DNA of 53,888 bases from the NCBI GenBank assembly GCA_905372155.1, contig CAJPNZ010000008.1, forward strand, positions 1-53,888. The letters run 5' to 3'. Below the pieces are notes generated by a model, which worked only from the letters and a program-made list of their open reading frames with translations, ran no database searches and was not told where the DNA came from. Shown here in pieces: positions 9,601 to 20,924 of the stretch (its first letter is position 1; each line of letters starts with the position of its first letter). Origin of the DNA: Propionibacteriaceae bacterium (GTDB lineage: Bacteria; Actinomycetota; Actinomycetes; Propionibacteriales; Propionibacteriaceae). Made by a program: the position numbers and the translations under genes.

Positions 9601-11569
9601 TGATGTGAACCAGGACCCGGATGACGCCAGCAATTCCCCTGCGGGAGGCACCACGTGGTGCGATTCCCCGGCGGGAGGCACCGCGGTGTACGGCACGGGT
9701 ACCTGCCCGGCCGCAGCCTCCGAGGTCACTGCCCTGCGGGTGATCCAACCCGGTTCATTCGGCTCAGGTGAGGTCCTCGAGTTCGACATCACCATGGCCG
9801 GGATCGGGAACGCCGAGGGAGACGTCTACACCAACAAGGCGTTCGCCCGGGCAGCGGGTTTCCAGTTCCCCGTCGGGCCGATCGCCCGCACGGAGCAGGT
9901 CGTCAGCAGCAGCATCGGCGACCGCACCTGGCTGGACGTCAACCGCAACGGAATCCAGGATCAATTCGACGGATCGGACGAACCGCCCGTGGCCGGGGTG
10001 GAGGTTGGTCTGAAGGGAACCGACGACCTGGGCAACGCGGTCTCGCTCAGCACGAAGACAGACGCCCAGGGCGCCTATGGCTTCCCGAACCTGCGGGCCT
10101 CCGACGCGACCGGATACACCATCACTTTCGGTAAGGCGGGAGACGGTTTCACCCAGCAGACAGCCGGGTCCGACCCCGCTCTCGACTCGAATGCCGATAC
10201 CACCACCGGCCAGAGTGCTCCTGTGGTGCTGCCGGAGAACACGGACGATCCGACCATCGATGCGGGCTACGTGGCCAGCGGCGCTCTCACCGTGACCAAA
10301 CAACTCGAAGGACAGGGCGTGGTTCCCTTCGCGGGCGGGGACGAGTTCACCTTCTCCGTGGTCTGCACCCTGGACGGCAAGGAGGTGCTGAACAAAGCTG
10401 ACGTCAAGGTGAAAGTCGCGGACGGCGCCACCTCGGCCGACAGCGACCCGATCACGGGGATCCCGGTCGGCAGCGTCTGCGTGGTCACGGAGACGGACGC
10501 CGCAGATGCCGACCCGCAAGCACAACCCCCGTCCAGCACCGTGACCATCGGCTGGGACACGGACGGATCGGTGGGCCAGAGCGTCAAGGCCTCACTCACC
10601 AACTACTACTCGGCCGGGAAGGTCAAGGTCACCAAGGAACTGAACGGGGACGCGGCAGCTGTGGAGGCCGCAAAGGAAAAGGAATTCACTGTCACCGTCA
10701 CCTGCCAATTGCCGGATGACACCGGGGCAGCCGGGACGACCGTGTTCAGCGGCCCCGTCAAGATCAAGGGCGGGCAGAGCGTCACCGTCACCGACGCCAC
10801 CGGGGCGGAGGCCAAGCTGCCGCTGGGCGCGCGCTGCTTCGGCGAGGAGACGGACACCGGAGGAGCCACCAGTCACGAGGTGACCCCGGGGGATTGGGCC
10901 AACGCCATCCCGGTTGAAACCGACGATCCGAACACGATCTCCGAGATCGACATCAAGGTCGTCAACACCTTCCTCAACCCTCCGGAGGTGAAGGTGACCA
11001 AGGAAGTCCAGGAGACTCATCAAGAAGGTGCGGAGGCAACCACCACGTACAGGATCACGGTGACGAACACCGGATCCCGGGCGGGTTCCTACGACCTCAG
11101 CGACACCCCCGCCCCGGGGGAGGGGATCTCCGTCGAGAAAGTGGCGCTGGTGTCGGTCGAGGGCGGCCCAGCAGCCAATGCTGGTTTCGACGGCGCGACG
11201 GACAAGGTCCTTGCAAGCAACCAAGCCATCGAGGGAGGAGCCTCGCACACCTTCGTCATCGAGGTTCGTGCAAAGGTGTCCGCGGCAATCACCAAGGAGG
11301 CCGCTGATTGCACACTGGATGCGGGGGAGAACGGGACAGGACTGTTGAACCGGGCCACCCTCACCTTCGACGGGGAACAGTCCTCGGCGCAGGCCTGTAC
11401 CCCGGTGACTCCTCCACCTCCTGTGGTGTCGCCGTCTCCGTCGCCGAGTCCCTCGCCGTCGGCGTCCCCGAGCCCGTCGCCAAGTCCCGCGCCGGCGGCG
11501 TCCCCGAAGCCGGTGCCCTCATCACCCCCGGTGCCCATCAGGCCCGGATTGCCGAACACCGGTAACTGA
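6695..11569 (+). CDS. Large secreted adhesin-like protein with terminal LPNTG
   Basis: This 1624-residue protein has a Sec signal (positive start, hydrophobic core, AAHAAP near residue 33). A long N-terminal region of about 1000 residues of beta-rich adhesin type follows. An SdrD_B-like domain begins near residue 1070 (SIGDRTWLDVNRNGIQD). Two DUF5979-like modules begin near 1195 and 1310 (LTVTKQL, VKVTKEL), then a DUF11-like repeat near 1430. A Pro-Ser-Ala tail of wall-spanning type starts near 1580. It ends GLPNTGN and stops, so the hydrophobic helix and charged tail of a sortase signal are absent; no other frame supplies them. ATG 6695 follows a GGGGGGA stretch. It is probably exported; its anchoring is uncertain. 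Confidence 0.85.
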   Translation: MALKTVGRWRTRALTILGIGALIGTMSPVAAHAAPQLSIDVTVKSDGTPAFDADDSAGNDSSATNGIVRVNDSITYRVQYGVNQDAGDNTTVKIGFPKGIYMEELPGFCTGAGSALTPEKLPTPQLPLSANSLDSMPAQSLVCNLGNKPAASSDFFDFTAKVSNLVRNGAALPLASAELSADGATTVSSPTVATVTASSRLKWDISKNSISSSPNQGYVYGPTNTACPWDKAATCKMTAYTALIGAPTGGKGAMPATGDVTWTDDVTPEAMYPGLEAGKIAAIKADLEKYGSRVYPYDYFYSAPGPKIGVSGGTSLNSVRDSGTVEISQDGPGQPAKFTAKSADMTLWTYPKQTLRPAGNAIPSDTAYAISTSFIVYTPVATIKDFGVEADNTWTLATKNSYTNLNITGLTAADVQTSAAPGDDSQDEKDWNNHRSTTPQVSVGTGFSKSFEGVPGSPGNMSAQKFSPSDSAQGEGPAGGATRMSGGITVAPTQDIQSQLEIVGSNPGYPGKISALMCDAWDSSRLRLEARNVPASTDPNAHFQKVASAGAPVWVSGYNNALVNGSAVYATESSQVPGIQVQYSAVPGGNGEASECGEAQGPWYDDPAAVPGNDPDLLARGVYSAVSRVRIYTVLPEPVANNETVGVGVRMVVAISHEVVDSGRPTGDILPNWAGVKRVNMSELTRQELLDNKSAWGRSSYDPANHSGQYGDRLILAAAQVRVDKQVRKGTSGEFGSVPPQVTGGDTAQFQLTPSLTSPAQVPGILKDVWVEDCLPTAAAFTSASISPSVVSEGSTPADAKRPACDEGETYLRWVFPGHEVNKAMEPIVVTTEISPAAVNGTYINDVVVWAEDDASTLEQRTDQAEIVTANLAGIKLQKTALTPVTQVNLPGQTTNEPNKWRVRLTNTLPSPEADSVNNPDVIDVLPRNGVTSGLTGVTETKYSGTFEFQSAAITKGTTAARILYTSAGDVNQDPDDASNSPAGGTTWCDSPAGGTAVYGTGTCPAAASEVTALRVIQPGSFGSGEVLEFDITMAGIGNAEGDVYTNKAFARAAGFQFPVGPIARTEQVVSSSIGDRTWLDVNRNGIQDQFDGSDEPPVAGVEVGLKGTDDLGNAVSLSTKTDAQGAYGFPNLRASDATGYTITFGKAGDGFTQQTAGSDPALDSNADTTTGQSAPVVLPENTDDPTIDAGYVASGALTVTKQLEGQGVVPFAGGDEFTFSVVCTLDGKEVLNKADVKVKVADGATSADSDPITGIPVGSVCVVTETDAADADPQAQPPSSTVTIGWDTDGSVGQSVKASLTNYYSAGKVKVTKELNGDAAAVEAAKEKEFTVTVTCQLPDDTGAAGTTVFSGPVKIKGGQSVTVTDATGAEAKLPLGARCFGEETDTGGATSHEVTPGDWANAIPVETDDPNTISEIDIKVVNTFLNPPEVKVTKEVQETHQEGAEATTTYRITVTNTGSRAGSYDLSDTPAPGEGISVEKVALVSVEGGPAANAGFDGATDKVLASNQAIEGGASHTFVIEVRAKVSAAITKEAADCTLDAGENGTGLLNRATLTFDGEQSSAQACTPVTPPPPVVSPSPSPSPSPSASPSPSPSPAPAASPKPVPSSPPVPIRPGLPNTGN

Positions 11570-11577
11570 GAAACGCA

Positions 11578-11620
11578 ATGATGGGGCTTGCAGGAATTTG
11601 ATTCCTGCAAGCCCCATCAT
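11578..11620. terminator. Strong hairpin between adhesin gene and tRNA
   Basis: A perfect 20-bp stem (11578-11597 with 11601-11620) with a TTG loop lies 8 bases after the adhesin stop and 6 bases beyond the 3' end of the minus-strand tRNA. It can serve both convergent transcripts. There is no clear T-run. Confidence 0.75.
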
Positions 11621-11626
11621 GCTTCG

Positions 11627-11700
11627 TGGGGCGTGCGGGGCTCGAACCCGCGACCCAGGGATTATGAGTCCCTTGCTCTGACCGGCTGAGCTAACGCCCC
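11627..11700 (-). tRNA. tRNA with CAT anticodon (elongator Met, or Ile2)
   Basis: On the minus strand the acceptor GGGGCGT pairs with ACGCCCC, the anticodon arm GGGA-CTCATAA-TCCC gives CAT, and the T-arm contains GGTTCGAGCCC. The fully paired acceptor end rules out an initiator tRNA. Whether C34 is lysidine-modified (Ile2) cannot be read from sequence; elongator Met is the default. CCA is not encoded. A -10-like TAGACT lies upstream on the minus strand (11714-11719). Confidence 0.92.
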
Positions 11701-11793
11701 GGCTCGATGGCACAGTCTAGCGGGATGATGCTCATGCCGCGCGCGAAGCGTCGCCACAGGTCCAGCACAGCGCGGTTCACGAGGGTGTTCGGC

Positions 11794-12765
11794 ATGACGA
11801 ACTCACGACCCGCCCGGCGCCTTTCCCGTCGAGCCATCATCACCGGGGCCGCCGGAGCCGTCGGGCTCGCTGCGGCAGGCGGCACGGCCTGGGCCCTCGA
11901 CCGATACCTGATCGAACACACCGACGTCACCTCTGCCTCCGACTACCAAGGGCTGCCCGGCACCCAAACCAGCGGCACCGCCACAGCCACCGCCACATCG
12001 GCGGGGGACGGGGTGATCGACGGCACGACCTACACCTCCAGTGACCGGCAGATCACCATCACCCCGCACTCATCCGGTTTCGGGAACTCCGCCAAGGCCT
12101 GGTACGTGGCCGACGTGAAACTGAACAACGCCACCGCCCTGCGCAACGCCTTCGCGAAGAACAGTTTCGGGACCAACATCATCGAGTACCCGACGACAAT
12201 CGCGGAGAACGTCGGGGCCCTGTTCGCCATCAACGGTGACTACTACGGTTTCCGTGACACCGGGATCATCATCCGAGACGGCGTCGCATTCCGTGACGAA
12301 CCGGCCCGCCAAGGCCTGGCGATCATGCGGGACGGCACCATGGCCAGCTACGACGAGACCGGCACCAACGCCGCGAAACTGATCTCTGACGGCGCCTGGC
12401 AGACCCTCTCCTTCGGCCCCACGCTCGTCGACGGCGGAGCCGTCATCGAAGGCATCGACACACTCGAGATCGACACCAACTTCGGCAACCACTCCATCCA
12501 GGGCACCCAGCCCAGGACGGGGCTGGGAATGATCGCCGCCAACCATTTCGTCTTCGTCGTGGTCGACGGCCGTTCCTCCGGGTACAGCAACGGCATCACC
12601 ATGACCGATTTCGCCCAGCTCTTCGTGGACCTGGGGGCACAGGTCGCCTACAACCTCGACGGCGGCGGGTCCTCGCAGATGGTCTTCAACGGCTCCCTCG
12701 TCAACAACCCCCTTGGCAAGAACAAGGAACGCGGCACCAGCGACGTCCTGTGGATCGGAAAGTGA
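11794..12765 (+). CDS. Exported phosphodiester glycosidase family protein (NAGPA-like)
   Basis: A 323-residue protein. SRRAIITGAAGAVGLAAAGG in the first 40 residues looks like a twin-arginine or Sec signal. The rest matches the phosphodiester glycosidase fold (NAGPA/DUF2233): LFAINGDYYGF near residue 145, a central SFGPTLVDGG, and C-terminal YNLDGGGSSQMVFNG. Family members cleave sugar-phosphodiester links, for example uncapping GlcNAc-1-phosphodiesters; the bacterial substrate here is unknown. ATG 11794 is chosen because GAGGG precedes it and the signal follows. The GT2-GtrA gene starts four bases after its stop, suggesting a joint role in surface glycan chemistry. Confidence 0.8.
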   Translation: MTNSRPARRLSRRAIITGAAGAVGLAAAGGTAWALDRYLIEHTDVTSASDYQGLPGTQTSGTATATATSAGDGVIDGTTYTSSDRQITITPHSSGFGNSAKAWYVADVKLNNATALRNAFAKNSFGTNIIEYPTTIAENVGALFAINGDYYGFRDTGIIIRDGVAFRDEPARQGLAIMRDGTMASYDETGTNAAKLISDGAWQTLSFGPTLVDGGAVIEGIDTLEIDTNFGNHSIQGTQPRTGLGMIAANHFVFVVVDGRSSGYSNGITMTDFAQLFVDLGAQVAYNLDGGGSSQMVFNGSLVNNPLGKNKERGTSDVLWIGK

Positions 12766-12769
12766 CATC

Positions 12770-13810
12770 ATGCTCGTTCTCATCCCCGCCTACGAACCCG
12801 GCGACTCGCTCATCGCCCTGGTCCGTGAGCTACGGGCCCATCCCGCTTCTCCCAACATCCTGGTCGTGGACGACGGTTCCGGCCCCGACCACGACGAGAT
12901 CTTCGCCCTGGCCCGCATCCACGGCGCCACCGTGCACCGCTACCCGGAGAACCGCGGAAAGGGCCATGCACTCAAGACCGGGTTCGCCATCGCCCGGTGG
13001 CACCACCCGGGCGAAGTGGTCGTCTGCGCCGACTCCGACGGCCAGCACAAGGTGCCCGACATCATGCGGGTGGTCCGCGAGGTCGATGTCGGCTCCCGCG
13101 AGATGGTGCTCGGGGGCCGTCGGTTCACCGGTCGGGTGCCGCTGCGCAGCGCCTTCGGGAACAAGGTGACCAGCTGGCTGTTCAAGACCCTGACCGCGAT
13201 CCGGGTGGGCGACACCCAGACCGGGCTGCGCGCCTACCCGCCGGGCCTGCTCGAATGGCTCGGAACCATCCCGGGGGAACGTTTCGAGTACGAGCTGTCC
13301 CTGCTGCTCCAGGCCGGAAAAGCCGGGATCAGCATCCGGGAGGTCGAGATCGAAACCATCTACCTGCACGGCAACAAGAGCTCCCACTTCCGTCCCATCC
13401 GGGACTCGTGGCGGGTCTACCGGCCGCTGCTGGCCTTCGCCGGTTCGTCGCTGGCCGGTTTCGCGGTCGATTTCGTGGCCCTGCTTCTCCTGGTTGCCGC
13501 GACCCACAACCTGCTGTTCAGCGTGATTGCCGCCCGGGTGCTGTCCGCCACCGTCAACTACCTGCTCAACCGGCACGCGGTGTTCCGCGACGGCGACCGC
13601 AGCACCCCGCTGAGGTACGCGCTCCTCGCCTGCGGAATCCTCGCCGCCAACTACGTGCTGCTGCGGGCCCTGTCGATCGTCATGCCACTGGCGTTGGCGA
13701 AGCTGCTGACCGAGGTCACGCTCTTCGCGATCAGTTTCGCCGCCCAACGCGCCCTGGTGTTCACCCACAAGGAACTGAGCACCCGGAAAGGGCAGCTCAT
13801 CACCCGATAG
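12770..13810 (+). CDS. Glycosyltransferase family 2 fused to GtrA-like membrane domain
   Basis: This 346-residue protein has an N-terminal GT-A domain (LVLIPAYEPG, LVVDDGSG, and the DxD-type CADSDGQH near residue 86). The region from about 220 onward carries four hydrophobic helices of the GtrA/DPMS3 type (LAGFAVDFVALLLLV, NYLLNRHAVF). Such enzymes usually load a sugar onto a polyprenyl phosphate and GtrA helps move it across the membrane; here both are one chain. ATG 12770 begins the first beta-strand, and an upstream in-frame ATG inside the previous gene is rejected. It is probably co-transcribed with the phosphodiester glycosidase gene. Confidence 0.85.
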   Translation: MLVLIPAYEPGDSLIALVRELRAHPASPNILVVDDGSGPDHDEIFALARIHGATVHRYPENRGKGHALKTGFAIARWHHPGEVVVCADSDGQHKVPDIMRVVREVDVGSREMVLGGRRFTGRVPLRSAFGNKVTSWLFKTLTAIRVGDTQTGLRAYPPGLLEWLGTIPGERFEYELSLLLQAGKAGISIREVEIETIYLHGNKSSHFRPIRDSWRVYRPLLAFAGSSLAGFAVDFVALLLLVAATHNLLFSVIAARVLSATVNYLLNRHAVFRDGDRSTPLRYALLACGILAANYVLLRALSIVMPLALAKLLTEVTLFAISFAAQRALVFTHKELSTRKGQLITR

Positions 13811-13819
13811 GTTGGGTGC

Positions 13820-15472
13820 ATGCGCAAATCCACTCCACTCGACGCCGTCGCCGAGGCCCATGTCGAGGCCCTGGCGGTCAACGACCCCCTCGAGGCAACG
13901 GGAATCGGTCTGCCGGGACACGACCACGAACTGCCCGACTACTCCCCGGAGGGCACCGGCCGCTGGGCCGATGAGCTGCGGCGTACGCTCCGGTTGATCG
14001 AGGAAACCCCGAGAACGGACGCGGTCGACGAGGTCACCGCCGCGGCCATGACGGAACGGCTCGGCCTCGAACTGGAGAGCATCGAGGCAGGTGACCAGTT
14101 CGCCGCGGTCAACAACATCGACTCGCCCGTCCAGTGGCTGCGGGACGTCTTCGACCTGATGCCCACCGGGACCGACGAGGACTGGAGCAACATCGCCTCC
14201 CGGCTGGCGGGTATGCCCCGGGCCGTCGGCGGCTACGTCGAGACCCTGCGCGAGGGCATCGCCCGGGGCATCGTCCCGGCCCGCCGCGCTGTGACCGACG
14301 TGGCGGCCCAGGCCGCCGCCCTGGCCGGGGAGAAATCGAGGTTCCGCCAGCTGGCGGCCGAATCCGGGCGGGAGGGAACACTCGGCGCCGAGCTGCAACG
14401 GGCCGCGGAGCTCGCCCGCGGCGCCTTCGATGACCTGGCCCGGTTCCTCACCCAGGACTTGGCCCCCGTCGCCCGGGAAGCTGATGCGGTGGGGCGGGAA
14501 CGCTACCAGCGGGCCTCCCGGGAGTTCCTGGGTGCCCGGATCGACCTCGATGAAACCTACGAGTGGGGGGTCGAGTCGCTGGCCCGGATCACCGCCGAGC
14601 AGGAGGCCATCGCTCGCGAGGTCGCGGGACCCGGGGCCACCATTGCTGACGCGATCGCCGTGCTGAACGCCGACCCCGCGAACCAGCTGCACGGCACCGG
14701 GGCGCTGCGGGAATGGATGCAACGCACCGCCGACGAGGCCGTGGCGGCTCTCGACGGGAAATATTTCACCCTGGATCCGCGGGTGCGCACCATCGAGGGC
14801 ATGATCGCCCCCTCGGCGACCGGCGGAATCTATTACACCGGACCGTCCGCCGACTTCTCCCGTCCCGGCCGGATGTGGTGGTCCGTTCCCGCGGGGGTCA
14901 CCGAGTTCACCACCTGGCAGGAGAAAACCACCGTCCATCACGAGGGTGTGCCCGGCCATCACCTGCAGATCGGGCAGGCCGTCGCCCAGGGGGAGAGCCT
15001 GAACCGCTGGCGGTCGCTGGTCTGCTGGGTCTCCGGGCACGGCGAGGGCTGGGCGCTGTACGCGGAACGTCTCATGGATGAGTTCGGTTTCCTGAACCCG
15101 GGGGAGCGCCTCGGGATGCTCGACGGCCAACGGTTGCGCGCCACCCGGGTCGTCCTCGACCTGGGAATCCACCTCGGCAAACCAGCCTTCGACCGCTACG
15201 GCGGAGGGATCTGGGACCACGACAAGTGCTGGCAGCTGCTGCGCGACAACGTCGCCATGGAGGAAAACCAGCTGCGTTTCGAGTTGCACCGCTACCTGGG
15301 CTGGGCGGGACAGGCCCCCAGCTACCGCATCGGCCAGCGGATCTGGGAGCAGATCCGCGACGACGCGGCCCGCCGGGCCGGGCAGGAATTCGACCTGCGC
15401 GACTTCCACGACCGCGCCTTGGCTGTCGGTTCGCTGCCACTTGACGTGCTGCGCGAGGTGCTGGCCGGGTAG
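13820..15472 (+). CDS. DUF885 family protein (putative metallopeptidase)
   Basis: A 550-residue soluble protein. HHEGVPGHH near residue 372 is the HExxH-like zinc motif of the DUF885 family. GHGEGWALYAERLMDE about 30 residues later supplies the second conserved glutamate region. Further family features are GGIYYTGPSADFSRPGRMWW and the C-terminal GQAPSYRIGQ. There is no signal peptide. The start ATG 13820 is nine bases after the previous stop, and the GlyRS gene follows after nine bases. Peptidase activity is plausible from the motif, but the substrate is unknown. Confidence 0.82.
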   Translation: MRKSTPLDAVAEAHVEALAVNDPLEATGIGLPGHDHELPDYSPEGTGRWADELRRTLRLIEETPRTDAVDEVTAAAMTERLGLELESIEAGDQFAAVNNIDSPVQWLRDVFDLMPTGTDEDWSNIASRLAGMPRAVGGYVETLREGIARGIVPARRAVTDVAAQAAALAGEKSRFRQLAAESGREGTLGAELQRAAELARGAFDDLARFLTQDLAPVAREADAVGRERYQRASREFLGARIDLDETYEWGVESLARITAEQEAIAREVAGPGATIADAIAVLNADPANQLHGTGALREWMQRTADEAVAALDGKYFTLDPRVRTIEGMIAPSATGGIYYTGPSADFSRPGRMWWSVPAGVTEFTTWQEKTTVHHEGVPGHHLQIGQAVAQGESLNRWRSLVCWVSGHGEGWALYAERLMDEFGFLNPGERLGMLDGQRLRATRVVLDLGIHLGKPAFDRYGGGIWDHDKCWQLLRDNVAMEENQLRFELHRYLGWAGQAPSYRIGQRIWEQIRDDAARRAGQEFDLRDFHDRALAVGSLPLDVLREVLAG

Positions 15473-15481
15473 TCTGGCCCG

Positions 15482-18529
<3,048 letters not shown>

Positions 18530-18531
18530 GA

Positions 18532-18570
18532 ACACCGGGGACGGTTCCGGGAGCGGGCGGTCCTCGGTGT
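18532..18570. terminator. Hairpin between convergent glyQS and HAD genes
   Basis: An 11-bp stem (18532-18542 with 18560-18570, one G-T pair) encloses a 17-base loop just after the glyQS stop. It could stop glyQS transcription. There is no T-run. Confidence 0.45.
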
Positions 18571-18607
18571 CATTACCGCCCACCCTGCGGGCGCTGGGTG
18601 ATGCGGT

Positions 18608-19402
18608 TCACGCATCCAGCAGGCGCAGGATCTGTTCGCCGACGGCCCCCTCGTTGTTGGGGCCGATCCGGGTGAAGCCCCGGCCGAGCAGACACGGATC
18701 GGCGTCCGCCATGACGTAGCCTCGGCCCACCAGCTCCAGCATCCCCAGGTCGTTGTGCATGTCACCGAACGCGACCGCGTCGGCCGCATCGACGCCGATC
18801 TCCTCCAGCAGCCTCGCCAGGGCGGCACCCTTGGTGACGCCCGGCGCCGACAGCTCGACGGTGCCGCACACGTCGTGCCAGGAGAAGGTGGCCTGGAGGA
18901 TCTCCCCCGCGGCGGCGACGGCCACGGGGGAGAAGGCGTGGGTGTCTGCGTGGCGGGTGCGGGCGAGCACCTTGATGACCGGGCCGGCCATCAGCAGTTC
19001 CGGGAGGATGGCCACCTGGTCGGCCCCGGAGAAGTGCCCAACCGGGTAGCCGGGTTCGCGACCCCAGCCGTACTCGTACTCCACCGCGAACGAAACCTCG
19101 AGTTCCGGCGGCAGCGCCGCCGCGAAGGCCAGGGCCCGTTCCGGTTCGATCGGGTGGAGGAAGTCGGGGCGGGGCCTGGTCAGCCGGCCGATGGCCGCCC
19201 CGTTGCTGGAGATCGCCACGGGATCCAGGTCACGCAGCTCCGCCAGGGCGTCGAGCCAGCGCCTGGGCCTGCCCGTGGCGATCACGAAGACTACACCCTC
19301 CTCGATGGCTCGTCGCGCCGCCGCCAGGTTCGACTGGAGGAGGACGGCGTTCGCACCCAAGAAGGTGCCGTCCAGGTCCGTGGCGATCAGGGCCGGTTTC
19401 AT
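18608..19402 (-). CDS. HAD superfamily hydrolase, Cof/SupH type
   Basis: A 264-residue cytosolic phosphatase. Motif I is ATDLDGTFL with Asp9 and Asp11. Motif II is FVIATGR. A motif III Lys lies in GVTKGAAL. Motif IV is AFGDMHNDLGML. The C2-type cap between about residues 85 and 185 marks the Cof subfamily, which dephosphorylates sugar phosphates or nucleotides. The ATG at 19402 opens directly into motif I. It is convergent with glyQS and precedes the same-strand Cthe_2159-like gene without overlap. Confidence 0.9.
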   Translation of the reverse strand: MKPALIATDLDGTFLGANAVLLQSNLAAARRAIEEGVVFVIATGRPRRWLDALAELRDLDPVAISSNGAAIGRLTRPRPDFLHPIEPERALAFAAALPPELEVSFAVEYEYGWGREPGYPVGHFSGADQVAILPELLMAGPVIKVLARTRHADTHAFSPVAVAAAGEILQATFSWHDVCGTVELSAPGVTKGAALARLLEEIGVDAADAVAFGDMHNDLGMLELVGRGYVMADADPCLLGRGFTRIGPNNEGAVGEQILRLLDA

Positions 19403-19430
19403 GCCATCAGGCTACCGACCTTCACCGGGA

Positions 19431-20893
19431 TCACCCGGGCCGGTCGCTCTGCTGATCCGCGCCTGGCTGTTCGCCACCCATACCGGTCGCGTACTGGTTG
19501 GCCGACACGGTGCCGGCGGATTTGCCGCCGAGCAGGATCTCGTAGGTTCCGTCCGCCGAGATGGAGGGGCCGGAGTACAGCACCGAGGAATACTGCTTGG
19601 AGGAAGTCCGCGTGGTGATCACGTTTCCGCTGGAATCCGCGATGGAGACCTCGCCGGTGGAGCTGCCGTTCAGGTTCGTGAACACGAATGCCTGGGGGGA
19701 GTTCCCGGAGGGGGATTCGGCCATGCCGGAGGCCCCGATCGCCCACAGCTCACCGCCGGTGACGGTCAGCCCCGAGTGCGTGTCGACCGAGCCGTTTCCC
19801 CCATGGTGGGTCCGAGGACCACGACGCTGCCCCCGAGATCGTCCCGGCCGCGTTGGAATCGAGCCCGTCGCCCTCCGAATCGATCGTGACGGCGCCGCCG
19901 GTGATGGTGAAGCCCTGCGGTTGTCGCCGGAGATGTTGATGCCGTCGTCGCTGCTGGTCAGCCGGGTCTGGCCCCCGAGATCACGAGGGTCTGGGCCTCG
20001 AAGACCTCCAGGGAGTTGGAGACGGTGACGGCACCTCCCGATATCGCGACATCGTTGAACCCCTTGATGCCGTCGTCTCCGGAAGTGACGTTGATGGTTC
20101 CGTTCTCGATCAGGACGTAGCCGCGATCGGTGTTGGTCTCGTTGTCGGATTTGATGCCGTCGCCGGTGGCTTCCACATTGACGGTTCCGCCCGAGACGAT
20201 GGCGTAATCCTTTCCCCGGATGCCGTCATCGGCCGCCTTGACCGTGACGTTGCCGCCCGCGATGACGAGCCCGTCCGCGGAGTTGATCGCGTCGTTGTTG
20301 TTGCCCGTGACGCTCAGCGACCCGTTCCCGGCGATGCTGAGGTCGCTGGCCGAGTCAATGGTCGATGACGGGGAAGCGTCGGAGGCGTCCGCGTAAGCGT
20401 CCGCGTCGGAAATCGTGTTCTCGGTGCCGTTGGCGAGGCTCAGGGTCACCTCGTCCGCGGCCGTGACGACCATCGGGGAACCCGACGGGTTGGTCAGCTC
20501 GACGCCGTCCAGGATCAGCTTCACGTCCTGGGAGTCGGCGTTGACGACCACCTGCCCCGCCAGGGAACCGGCCAGGCGGTAGGTTCCAGCGGATGTGATC
20601 GTGACGGTGGAGCCGTCGACCGTGACCCCGCCGCCCGAGGCGGTGGCCGAGGAGCCGTTCAGGGTGATCTGAGTGACGGAGGACTCGTCGTAATCGGAGT
20701 CCTCCTGGGAGTAGTGGGATTCCTGGTTCTCGGGGAGCAGGGTGTTCAGGGCCTCGCTGCTTCCGCTGTTGCCGGTGGCGGTGGAACGGGTCGCGACCTG
20801 TCCGGAGACGTCGGTGAAAGCGGTGGCCGAGGAGCAGCCGGCGAGGACGGCAACTGCCGCGAGAGAGGCGAGTCCGAGTTTGAGCTTTCGCAT
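19431..20893 (-). pseudogene. Cthe_2159-like (carbohydrate-binding domain) lipoprotein with four frameshifts
   Basis: The N-terminal 311 codons (20893-19958) encode a lipoprotein signal with lipobox LAGC (Cys20) and a beta-helix of repeated blocks such as ISGGTVNVEATGDGIKSDN. This is typical of the Cthe_2159 carbohydrate-binding family found beside VTC and DUF4956 genes. The frame then breaks. Restoring one base in each of four places (the C-runs at 19972-19976, 19830-19834 and 19798-19802, and the GG at 19919-19920, + strand) recovers the expected repeat text (ISGGQTRLTSSDDGIN, GFTITGGAV, ISGGSVVVLGP, MGGNGSVDTHSG) and joins the C-terminal frame ending at 19431, giving about 488 residues. 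Sequencing undercalls or a true pseudogene are both possible. Confidence 0.75.
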
Positions 20894-20924
20894 TTTCGTG
20901 TTCGGTTCTTCGGCGGTCTCGTTG

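Noticed and set aside
8264..9748. A 494-codon minus-strand frame inside the adhesin gene
   Set aside because: No recognisable domain, and the sense frame has signal peptide, repeats and LPNTG.
11594..11720. tRNA-associated attachment site or integrated element
   Set aside because: No integrase, no direct repeat of the tRNA 3' end, and the neighbouring genes are ordinary chromosomal genes.
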